The notes beneath the pieces are model-generated. The model was not told where the DNA came from. It ran no database searches and saw only the letters and a program-made list of their open reading frames with translations. From positions 1 to 64,000 of the forward strand of contig NZ_QOIN01000046.1 in NCBI RefSeq assembly GCF_003323715.1: a stretch of DNA of 64,000 bases, written 5' to 3'. Origin of the DNA: Streptomyces diacarni. GTDB taxonomy: Bacteria; Actinomycetota; Actinomycetes; Streptomycetales; Streptomycetaceae. Made by a program: the position numbers and the translations under genes. This document shows, one piece after another, positions 51,401 to 63,400 of this stretch (positions are counted from its first letter, which is position 1; every line of letters starts with the position of its first letter).

Positions 51401-54400
51401 TGCCCGAGGACGCCATGACGGACCTTGCCGAGCTGGCGCAGCAGACGGCGCTGGCCGCGCTCGACGCCCGGAACGCGGGGCGGCCGCTGCCCAAGGGCGT
51501 GATCACCGGTTATGGCGAGGGCCCGAGGGCGCAGGCCCGGGCGAGGGGCAGGGAGCGTGCCGGGGCGGCGCGCACCTGGCTCCTGGAGCGCGTGGATCAG
51601 GCGCTGGCCGCCTTCCAGGCGGACGTACCGCCGGCGGACCGGCTGACCGCGGACCAGCTCACCGTGGTCACCCGCGGCTGGGTCGGCAACACCCGGGCGG
51701 CCGCCGCGCCCGGCGGCGTGCCGCGGACCACGGTCGAGTTCACCGCGCCCCCCGCACCCCCGGCGCTCAGTGACCTCGGCCCGTCCGGCTCGGGAGCAAC
51801 GCAGCGGACGCCCGGCCCACTCGCCGCCGACGCCCCGAGCGGTGGCACCGCTCCGGCCCTGGGCGAGGACCAGCGGGCGTGGCTCAAGGACCAGCTGACG
51901 AAGCAGGACCTGTCGCCGGACGCGCCCCGCCCTGCCCCCGGCACGTACGTCGACGTGGCGGAGCTGCGCTCCCTCGGCATCGGGCTGGAACCGGGCCAGG
52001 AGATGGAGGCCGTGCTCGCCGGCAACCAACTCGCGGTGCACACCCTGGATCAGCTGGCCCAGGTGCGGCTGCTGCTGAGCAGGCCAGGGCCGGGACCTGA
52101 GGGCATCGACGCGCTTGCCGCCGTGGTGGCACAGCGGCTGTGGCGGTCGGCGTTCGACGCGTTCGAGGCGGCGACCGCGGCGCGCGGGGCGGTGAGCGCG
52201 CAGGACGGCGCGGACACCCGGGACGACGCCGCGCCGGACGCCGCGCGGGCCTGGGAGCTGGCCGCCTTCCTGGTGCTGCCCGCAACGCCGAACGAGGCCC
52301 GGGCCGACGCGCACTACGCAGGAGAGGACTTCCGGGCGGCGGTACGGGACGTCGCCGAGCACCTGCTGGCCCACGGCCCGGACGCCCGCTCGGCCGTGGA
52401 GCTGGCCGACACCCGGCGCCGGGAGCTGGGGCTGCGCCCCCGATGGGCCGACGCCGACCCGTCCGCGCCCCGCACCCGGCCCGTGGTGTCGTCGAGCGTC
52501 CGGTCCTCGGACGTCGACATGCCGGACGTCGACATGCCGGACATCGACGCGGACTCGGACTCGGACTCGGCGTCGGGCACGGACGCGGACGTGGACTCGG
52601 ACGCGGAGTCCGGCTCGGAGCCGGACTCGGACGCCGAGATGCAGGACGCCCCGGACGGTACCGAGTCGGAGGCCTCGGAGGCGTCCGACCTCTCCGACTC
52701 GGACTCCGCGAACAGCATCCTCGACGAGGAGATCTACCCCCCCGACCCCTCCGACTCGTCCGAAGACAGCGACTCCTCCGACGAGGACACCGACACCGAC
52801 ACCGACATCGACTCGGATTCCGACTCCGACACCGATTCCGACGGCTCCCCGTCGACCCCGGCGGTGCCTCGTACCGGGCTGCCGGCGAAGGCCGAGGTGA
52901 GGTTCACCCGGCCGTCCGTGACGCTGTCCGGCGAAGAGGCGGCGAACCTGCGGCAACTGGCGCGCCGCCTGGCCCTTGTCGGGATGCGCAACTGGCGGGC
53001 CGGCGTGCCGCTGCCCGAACTCGTCATCTCCGGATACGGCAACGACGTGCGGTCCAACGCCCCGCTGGCCGACCGGCAGGAAGCGGCACGGCAGCGCGCC
53101 TCGCAGCGTGCCCGGGCCACCTCCAGCGCGCTGAAGCTGGAGCTGGGCCGGGTGCTGAACGTGCTGAACCGGCGGCGGCCGCCCGGCGTGCCGCGCCTGG
53201 GGCCCCACCACTTCCCCATGCTGCGGCACGGCTCCCCCCTCGTCCCCGCCAACAAGAACATCGCGCAGTTCCCCCGGCCCACGCTGCTCCAGTTCTCCAG
53301 CGCCCCCCGCGCGCGGGCGGTGGACCTTCTGGACCGGCTGCGCCGCCAGGACAAGGGGCTGCGCAGCGGGCCGATGGACGTGGACGCCCTCGCCCGCCGC
53401 ATCCTCCACCTGTCCGAGAACCAGCCCACCGCGGAGGCCGCCCAGGACGCCAGGAACGAGCTGCTGGACCTGGTGACGCAGGCGGACGAGGCGGGCCGGG
53501 CGACCAGCCTGGCCGCGCTGGGGGCCTTCCACGCCCAGCAGCAGGGCCTGCTCGACGGCCACTTCCGGTACACCGACGGCCAGGGCGAGCCCGCCGGCCT
53601 GAACTGGACCTCCGCGCAGGCCGCCGAAGTGGACACCGCCTCGGTCGAGCGGATCACGAAGGACGAGCAGGACCAGGTCACCGACGCCGGGATGGACGAC
53701 CAGCCGTGGGAGTGGGACGAGCCCGCCTACGTCATCGCCGCCGCGGGGGACCGGAGGGGGGTGGTGGTGCCGTGGCCGGACGGCACCACACGTGAGCTGC
53801 GCATGGACGAGTTCGTCGAGCTGATGGCGAACGACCCGGTTCTGGCGGCGGCGCCGAAGGACGTGCCCCTCGTGCTGGCCGTCCCGCACGCGGGCTACGG
53901 TCTTCTCTTCCTGCCGCGCCTGCTGGCGTTCCGCACCGGCCGCACGGTGTACGCGCACAGCGGTGACGTGGAGCTGACCGTCCGTCCTGGGGTGTCGGCG
54001 AAGATCAGGGTCGTCCACCACGAGGGGAGGCCCGAGGGCGACTGGGTGCCCAACCCTCCGGACCTGGACCCCGGCTCCTACGACGAGGTGCCCGACTGGC
54101 ACCACGACGTGGAGACCTCGGCCATCGTCAGCCTGCGGACCAAGAAGCAGGTCGGACGCGCCGCGTTCATGCCCGACGACATGGCAGGTCGCCGTGAGGA
54201 ACTCCTCCGCCACCTCGACCAGACGCGGCAGTTCGTCCACGAGAACGTCACCACGGGAACCGAGTCGCCGCGTTTCATCCCCACGGACCCGGACGAGGCG
54301 GCACCGGCCGTCTACCAGAGCCTCCACGGGGGGCCCGGCGGCATCACCGTGCCGCTGGAGGGCGGCGGCAAGAGGCAACTGAAGGGTCCGAAGGTCGAGA

Positions 54401-57400
54401 ACTGGGCCCGTGCGCGGCGCAACAGCCTGTCGGTCTACCCCAAGAAGTACTGGGCCGACCTGGAGATCTGCTGGGCGGGCTCCGGCCGCGAGGGCCGGGT
54501 GCCCCGATACGGCAGCGTCGGCGACGGGTATCCCGGGCCGTTCGTCGCCGACCCTCTGGACGAGGTCCCCATCGGGCAGCGCTACGCCAACGGTCTGCGC
54601 CGCAAGGTGCGCTGCACCGTCAGGGCCGCTGCGCTCAACTCGAAGGGCACCGCGCCGAACCGGGTCTACTACCGCGTGCTGTCCAGCGACCCGCGGGGGC
54701 GGCGTTCCTCCCGCGCGAAGTTCTTCCCCGAGCCCCGGGCCGGTGAGCTCAACCGCCGGGCGCGGGCGATCGGTTACAGCGGCTCGGACGGACGGGTGTC
54801 GGCGGACCAGCGGGTGTCGACGCTGCGCCTGGTCCGGGCGCTGAAGCTGGCGCTGGGCAACGAGGTGGACGACGCCGTACGCGTCGAGAAGAACCCCGGG
54901 TACCTCGAACTGCTGCGCGGGGCGGCGGCCCTGGAGAAGATGTGGCACGCCGACGGAAGGTTCGCTGCCGCGGGCGGGTTCACCATGGACCTCTTCCACC
55001 GGGTCGTCGAGGCGACCCTTCCCGCGGGGACGGAGCCGCGCCGGGCGGATTACCGCGCGGTGCTCCTGCAAGCGGCGAACGCCGCACCCGGCACCCGCCT
55101 GGGCGACTTCGTGACGCTGTCGCCCGCTCTCGACGCGGCGAGCGCCTGGAAGGACGGGGCCCACCAGCCCTCGCACCACGACGCCGTCGTCGCGTCCCTG
55201 CTGGACGTCAAACCCTCCCGGGTGGGCGACAGCCACCGCTCCCGGGCCTTCTGGGGCCGGGTCAAGGCCCACGAACTGCTGGGGCGGCCCGGCCTGGACC
55301 TCGACGGTCTCGCGCGCGGGGCCCTCCACCTGGACGCCTCCGACCCGGTGGACGACGCGCGGCGAGCGGAGTTGTGGGCCCTGGTGCAGACCGCGTTCAC
55401 GCGCGGCAGGGACGCCACCGACGAGGAGGTGCTGGCCGCCGTTCACCTGGAGCTGGCCGGGGCCTTCGAGGCGGCCAACCAGCTCACGGATCCGGCCGGG
55501 GAGAAGGTCGGATACGACTGGTCCACCACCGGCAGCCGGATCACGAGCCTGGACACCTCGCGGATCCAGACACCCGGTGGCCTCGTCCCGGCCCCCTGGG
55601 CCGGCCAGGACAGCGACGGCGAGGACCGGGCCGCGCCCTTCGTCGTGCGGGGCGACTACGACGCGTCGGACCCGGGCGCCGTGCGTCTGCGCTTCGGTGA
55701 CGGGCAGCCGGTCCACCGGGTGCCGTTCGGGGAACTGGCGGAGCTGCTGGCCTACCACCCGGTCCTGGCGGACCGGGACCTCAACGCCGTCCTGGTGCTG
55801 GACATACCCGGTCTCTACGGCTCAGCACTGGCGGACCTGCTCAACGAGCGGCTCGGCCGCACGGTGACGGTCACCCGGGCTTGGACGGGGATCGCCCACC
55901 CCAGCGGAGAACCCCAGCCGGTGCTGTCCCTGAACCCCTCGTCGAAGAGCAAGAAGCCGACGGCGAGCAGCTGGCGGCTCCAGCGACCGGTCGACCCCGT
56001 GCACCCCGCGGACGCCCCACCGCAGGTCCGGCCGGTGGCCAGCGGCGCGTCCCGCCGCCACCAGCCCGCGCCCTTCGTCGCGGCCGCGCCCCCGGTGACG
56101 AGTGCGCCCCGGGCCGGGGCCGCCCGGGCCGCGCGCGTCCGCAACGGGTCGGACCCGGCCGGTGTGGAGTCCTCCGATTCGGTGGCCCTGCGCCCGCTGC
56201 TGCCCCCGGCGCCCGCCCCGACGACCGACGCCGAGACCGAAATCGCCTCGGCCGAGGAGGAGTCCGCCGCCACCGTCCCGGTCGAGGAGTCCACCGCCCT
56301 CGTCCCGGCCGAGGGGGAGACCGCGCCCACCGTCCCGGCTGAGGGGGAGACCGCGCCCCTCGTCCCGGTCGAGGAGCCCGCTCCCACCGACCCGGCTGCC
56401 TCGGCCCTCGTCGCGGCCTTCGGCCGGGGCCACCGCGGTCTGAGGGGGATGGTGCACATCATGCCGCTCGCTGAGGACACCGTCCGCTGGCTGCACGAGC
56501 GGCTGGCTGCGACCGTCCGCGCCCGGGCCGCGCGCGAGCAGCCGCCCCGCGATCCGGAGGCCCAGGACCCGGGCGGCACGGAGGAGCTGGACGGGGACCT
56601 CGCAGCGCAATACGACGGCGACGAGCTGCTGGACGCGATGCCGCACCTGCTGGGCCCCAAGGGCATGTCCCGCACGGTCACCTACCGGGGCCGCCGCTAC
56701 CAGGTGTCGGCGCGGGTGGAGTTCTTCGACCACCGGCCGGCCTCGGTGATGAGCGAGGACACCGCCGAGGGACGGCGGGTCAACGTCGAGGAGCGCAACC
56801 AGACCGCGATCGACACCAGCGACACCCTCACCACGGGGAACGTGCGGAACCTGCCGCTGTCCTACGGCCGTACCTGGCTGGTCAACGACACGGTCTCGCA
56901 GACGTTCACTCCGAAGTTCACGCTGACGCACAACCAGCAGACCGTCGTGATGACGGTTCCGGAGAACTACACCACGGGGTCCGCCGTGGCGTTCTCGACA
57001 GAGCCCTCGCACGCGTTCGACTACGGCATGCGCTGGGAGTTCACGGCCGTGCCCGCTCCGGCGCCCACGGCGCCGACGCCGCACACGGAGGCGGACTGGA
57101 GCGCTGCGCAGGCCGCGCCCGGCCGGCTCACCGCGTGGTTCCCGCACTACCTGACGCAGGGCATGCCGCCCCGTCCGTTCGGCCCGGTCTCCCCGCACGA
57201 CCTCCCCGCGGACCCGCGGGTCATCACCGACGAGCAGCCGCTGCACCGGCTGGACACCATTCACGACCCGGCCGCCCTGCTCGACGCCCTCCTCACCGCC
57301 GACGCGTTGCGCCCGTACCTGCGCCGGATGTCGGACGAGTCGGCCGCCACGCTGCGCACGTTCCTGAACGAGAGCAACCAGCGTTCCGGACTGCCGCTCA

Positions 57401-60400
57401 TGCTGGCCTCGGCGTACCTCTCACCGATCCTCCTGGACCGCGGTGGGCAGCCGTTGGGCTACCTGCAGGTCTCGGCACGGATCAACTCCCTCAGCCCCGA
57501 CGTGCTGGCGCGCAGCAGCGCGAAGGGGGTGTTGGAGGCCGACCTGCTGCACCGGATCGGCGCCCAGACGGGGCTGACGGTGACCAACGCCGAGAAGGCG
57601 GAGTTCACCCTCGCCACCACCTTCCAGGGCCCCCACGCGGGCGGGAACTTCGTCTTCGGCGGCGGCTACCAGCACAAGCGCACCCGCACCCTCAACTCCG
57701 GCGGTACCGCCTACGACTGGTTCAGCCTGGTCACCGAGAACCCGCACCTGCTCACGGACGCGGACATCACGTACACGGCCGCGCTGGTCCTCCCCAAGGG
57801 CGGCAGGACCGAGCCCTTCGAGCTGCCCAGCCCCCAGGGGCAGTCCCTGCGGGTGCCGACGATGGCCGATGCCGCCGGCACCCCGGTCGAGCCCGGCCAG
57901 GAACGTCATCTGCCGCCGGAGCTTTCGTCCTTGCGCTCCCTGGGGGTCGACGCCACCCCGTTGAAGGTGGGCGGAATCGACTCGCTCTTCGACCAGTTGG
58001 AGACCCGGCTGCGCAGCATGGGCTTCCTGCCGCCCGCCGAGCCGCGCCGCCTGGAGTGGCTGGGCAACGACACCGCGGTCCTCATGGCGTGGCTCGCCAA
58101 CGCCCGCAAGCTGGCTGTCGCGCGTTCCCAGATCGGCCTGCGTGGGGCGGTCGGCGCGCTCATGGACGGCGGTCACCCGCTCTACTTCGACCTGCCCCTC
58201 GCGCACGGCGTCTGGCGGGTCACCGCGGACCTGTCCGTGGTACCGACGCACGGCACGTCCCCCCGGCATGCGAAGAACCTGCCGGGCTGGTCGGTGATGA
58301 ACGCCAACGGCACCGGGACGGTGGGCAGCGAGTCCCGCGGCTCCAGCCAGTCGCTGTTCGGCGACCTCTCCGCCGAGGCCAACGGGCCGGCTCCGGACGA
58401 CTGGACGGTGGCGGGCGGTATCCCCAGCAGCCTGTCCGGCACCCGCCAGATCACCGGCGACGCCTCCGGGTCGGCTTCCGCCCACAGCCTCGACCTGCTC
58501 GCCTACGCGCAATCCGGGCTCGGGGTCTTCCACATCCCCGGCACCTTCACCATGACGGTGTTCTCGGAGAATGGCGACACTCCGCTGGTCACGTTCCGCC
58601 CCGTGGACGGCACCGTCTCCCTCGCCGTCCCGCTGACCCGCACCCTCGACGCCCCGGCGGCCCCGCTGGGCCCGGTCACCGTCCGGCGCGCGACGGACGA
58701 GGACTTCCGCAAGGCGCGGATGAGTCCGGACGGGACCGGTCAGCGCCCGCAGGACGTGGTGCTGCTCCCCGCCGCCGCGCACATCAACGTGGCGATGGGC
58801 AGCGGCGCGCTGGCCAAGTCGTTCCGACAGCTGCTGGCCGGTATCGACCCGGAGGCCACTACAGCCACTACCGCCGACGAGCCGGGGCAGCTGGCCCGCG
58901 TCCGGCGCTGGGCGGCCGCGCAGGGCTCCAACCTCCTCGACCACCTACCCTCGGCCCTGACCGCCTTCGCCGAACCCGCCCGCTGGCTCAAGGACATGAC
59001 CGTCGGCAAGTCCGTCACGGACGCCGAGAGCCCGGTCCGGCAGGTGCTGCGCGCCGCGTCGTCCCCGACCGGCCTGATCTCGCGTGCGCCCCAGATCTTC
59101 CGCGGCGCCCACGTCATCGACGCCACCTCGTCCGGCACGCTGGTGGGCACCGACGTGCAGGTCGAGATCCGCGGCTTCGTGAGCAACCTGTCCTACGAGG
59201 GCACGGGGCATCCCAGCGAGACCCCGGGCGCCGCCACGTACACCGAGAACGACGTCACCAGCACCGACTCCGCCTGGCGCGGCACCACCTCCGGCCACTC
59301 CGGGCAGCTCGCCACCGACCTGACCGCCTCGCACACCGGCGAGCGCCCCGGTTCCTTCTCGGGCAGCGGCGGGCGCAACCTCGCCACCTCCCGCAGCCTG
59401 ACGGACACCGACTCCGCCTTCACCGACCGCGTCACCTCCGAGTACCACCCCAAGGAGCGGTTCCACATCTTCCGGGGGGATGCCAACTACGTCGAATCGC
59501 TGCGCAAGGGGCATCGCAACGCGCTCGCGAACACCGTCGGCGTGGGCCCGCACAGCCCGGTGGCCCACTCGGTGCACGTCCCCGGCGGTCTGGTCTTCTG
59601 GCTCACCGAGACCCTCGTCCGACAGGACCCGCGCCTGGCCAGGCTCGCCGGTCTTCAGCCGCTGAGTCTGCCCATGGACCGGCTGCTGCCGCGGTACTTC
59701 GCCCGCTCCGGCGGCCGGTCGCTGGGGTTCGCCACCGTGCCCGAGGCGCTGCCGACCGGCCCGCTGGACGCCTTCACCCAGGCGATCCACGACGCCGTCG
59801 ACCGCGAGGCGCCGGGCGCGCTGCTGCCCGGGAGCGGCTTCCACGTCCCCGGGCTCGACGGGCGCGTCACGGAGGCGGGCTCCGTGACGGGCATGCGGTC
59901 GCTGGCGTCCGCCGGGGCCCACCACTGGCGGCGCTTCCACTTCCCCTACCGGGGGAACACCGGTCTGCACCTGGTGGAGGTGGCGCTCAACGCCCGCCCG
60001 GCCCCGCTCACCGACCTGATGGCGCTGCGCGGCGCGCTGCAGCCCTACTCGGGGCTGGCGAACTTCAACTCGGCGGCGGCGACCGCGCTCACCCGCACCC
60101 TCTCCCGCAGCTCCGGGTTCACCCTCACGCTCAGCGGGACGGGCGGCTTCACACTGTCGCCGGGCACGGAGCGCACCGGCAGCGCGGGGGCTTCGCCCTC
60201 CTTCACCACCACCGGCAGCCGCGGCACCACCCGCACGGTCACCCGCAGCCACCAGGAGTGGCCGCGCACCTTCCGGCCCGCCGCGCAGTTCCAGGTGGTG
60301 TACGCGTACCAGGTGGAGGTCACCTCCAGCCGGCTGGAGGAGTCGGCGCTGGGCTTCGTGAGCAACCGGTTCGTCTCGCTGGCCGAGCTGACGGGGCAGA

Positions 60401-63400
60401 TGCTCGACGGCGCGCTGTCGGTCGCCGACACCGCGGGGCTGACCGGCTACATGGACCGGGCCCTCGGCCGTGGCGGGACCGGTACGGCAGCCGGCACGGC
60501 GGGCACACCCGGGACCCAGCTCACCCCGGCGCCCGCCCCGGTGACCGCACCGTTCACGCCCGTCACCGTCACGCTGCGCTTTCCGGGCAGCGAAGCCCCG
60601 CTGCGCCGGGAGGACGGGACCGTACAGCTGCCCGCACCGCCGCCGGACCTCCTCACACCGGGCGTCCACCGGACCGACCCCCGGCTGCCCGCTGCCACGG
60701 TGGCTCCCGCCCCGGCCACCGGCCCGGCCACCGGCGCGGCGCCCAACAGGCTGTCCGGCACCGGGCAGTGGACGCCGACCGGACCGATCACCGTCTACGA
60801 CTTCGACGCGCTGGACCAGCTCGGCAACGCGCTGCGGGAGGTCGACCCCCAACTGCGCGGCAAGGCCCTGCCGAAGACCTCGACCTCCGCCGAGGCCACC
60901 ATGCGCAGGCTCGGCGACCTCATCCGGCGCGTCAAGGTGGACCTGACGCCCGCCCAGGCGTCCCGCTACACCGGCAACGAGCCCTCCGGCGGCTCCGCGC
61001 GGATCGAGCTCGCGCTGTACCGGCCGCAGCAGGAGACCCTCAGCCGGGACGTGATGTCCCAGGGGCTGCGCACCACCGCCGACAAGGACGCCGCGAACGG
61101 CAGCCGCCTCCTCGGGCCGTCGGTGTCGGTGCCGATCACGGGAGGGCTGAGCGACGGCGACACCGACACCCTCTCCGGAACCGTCCCGGTGGCGGGCGAG
61201 AACACCGGCGTCGGCCAGGCCACCGGGGTCAGCGGCTTCCGCCGGGGGATCCTCAAGTACGGCACGCACGCCTCCGAGAACGAGAAGACCGAGCCGGACG
61301 ACAGCGGTGTCCTCGGCTACACGCTGACCGCCCACGCCGTGCTGCGGGTCAGCGGCCCCGACGGCACCCGCTGGGTCACCGGGAACGTGGTGCTGCGCCC
61401 CGCGCTGGAGGACGTCCTCGGCCTCGGCCTCGGTCCGGCCCGCCCGTCCCAAGGGGTCTACGACGCCCCGGCCGCCCTCGCCGCCCGCGGCCTGCACGAC
61501 TGGCGTGCGCTGAGTCGCGAGGAGTTCGGCGACGGGCTCGTCGAGGCGTTCGACGACGCGTTCGTCGAGGGAGGCGCGCGCACCCAGGTGTGGCTGGACG
61601 TGGGCGAGGTGACGCCGGACACCCGGCGGACGCTGGAAGCCGTCCGCCGGGCCCTGGGGGACGGTGTCCTGCCCGAACAGTCCCAACGGATCCTGGACAC
61701 GCAGGGAGTCACGCTGCCCGCCGACGTCCGGCTCGCCCTCGACGCGGCGGTCCGCGCCGGCGAACGCGCCTGGCGGCCCGTCGAACTCATCCTGCGCACC
61801 GGGTCCGGCCCCCTCCGGCTGCCCTTCCTCCCCCGCCCGCTGCCGACGATCGGGGTGACCCCGCCGGCCCCGCAGGACCGCACGGGTCAGGACCTCACGG
61901 GGCAGGACCGCACCGGGCAGGAGAGGACCGCGCAGGACCTCGCGTCGCCGGAGCGGGCGGCCGCGATCAGGCGGCTGACCACCCCTGTGGTGCCCCGCCC
62001 TGTCCTGACCCGGCGGCAGTTGGAGGGGGTGGCGCGCAGGCTGGCCCAGACCCTTCCGGTGAGCGCGCTGCGGATGCAGCGGTGCCTCACACTGGTGGCC
62101 GGCCTGCGGGACGTGCTGTATCCGGGCGGGGTGCGCGCCGCGGGCACGGTGGACGACGCGGCGGTCCTCGTGGGTCCGGACGCGGCGGCGACGGGCCTGG
62201 TGGCCGGGCCGGGCTGGCGTCCGGTGCGCGCGTGGGACGCGGTGGCGCGGGCGGTGGCGGACGCCGGTCCCGGTGCGGTGGCGTTCGTGCTGGCACGGCG
62301 CCAGGGCGGTCAGCTGGGGCACGTGTGGGCTGCGTACAACCTGGGCGGGCGGACCGGCGTGGTGGCGGTCGATCCGTCGGCCGGTGCGGGCCGGCGGGTG
62401 TCGGCGACCGCGCCGGACCTGGCCCCCGTCGAGGCGCGGGCCGTGGTGATCGACCGGGGCGGGCGCGTCGTGGAGAACGCGCTGCCCGCGTTCACCGAGT
62501 CCTCGTCCCCGGCCCACGCGGTGGTCGACAAGCCCACCGGGCACGAGTACGGCGCCATCGGCCTGGAGGCCGAGGAGCGGTACATCCTGGGCGTCCAGGG
62601 CGAGGCGCGTGAGGCGATGGTGCTGGCGTCGGGGCCCGGCCTGTCGCTGGTGACCGACAAGATGTACTTCTGGTTCGTCCCGGACACCAAGGAACTCTTC
62701 GACTTCGCCACGCGGCCCGAGGTGCCCCCGGGGGCCCGCCCGCCCGTCCTGCGGAAGTTCCACATCGCAGAGATCGTCGTCGACGAGATGGCCGCCGTCC
62801 CGGGCGAGCTGCGGCAGACCCCGCAGGAGGGGCTGGACCAGCTCGCACTGTTGCGGCGCCGCCTGAGGACGGCGAACGAACATCCGGGCGGGGTGTCGCT
62901 GGAGTTCCTCCTGTCGGACCTCCCCGGCTGGGAGATGGAAGAGGGCGGCACCCGCGCCACGGTCTACCCTCAGCGTCCCGGATACAACGGCCGCGTCTAC
63001 GTGCAGCTCACCGGCGGTGTCCCCGCCGTCGGCCTGCGAGGGCTCCACGACCTCGCCTTGCGGCGGCTGAAGCTGCCGACGAACGAGCCGGTGCTCCGCG
63101 CCGGGAAGGCCTTCGGCCGCCGGCTCTCGGCGGAGTTCGTGCGGCACCTCACCGGTTCCGACGTGCCGGCGGACCTGGTGCCCTTCCTCTCGGCCGTCCC
63201 TGACGTCGACAAGGTGTGGGGATACGGCTGGCTGCTGTTCGGCCATGTCGCCGCCTCCCCGATCAACGAGTTGAAGACGGTCAACGACACGGCGACCAGG
63301 ACCGGCCTCGCCAAGAACATGCTGTCGGCCGCGTCCCGGCATCCGTTCGACCGGACGCTGCTGAGCATGGGGACGCGGATCCGCGGGTTCCTCGACGGGA

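Noticed and set aside
47689..55758. Minus-strand open frame of about 2,689 codons opposite the giant gene
   Set aside because: It is antisense to a frame with clear protein motifs and gives an Arg/Val/Gly-rich, featureless product, typical for very G+C-rich DNA.
57135..62612. Another long plus-strand frame of about 1,825 codons
   Set aside because: Low-complexity Arg/Ala/Gly product in a shifted phase. The giant frame carries the recognisable motifs in the same DNA.
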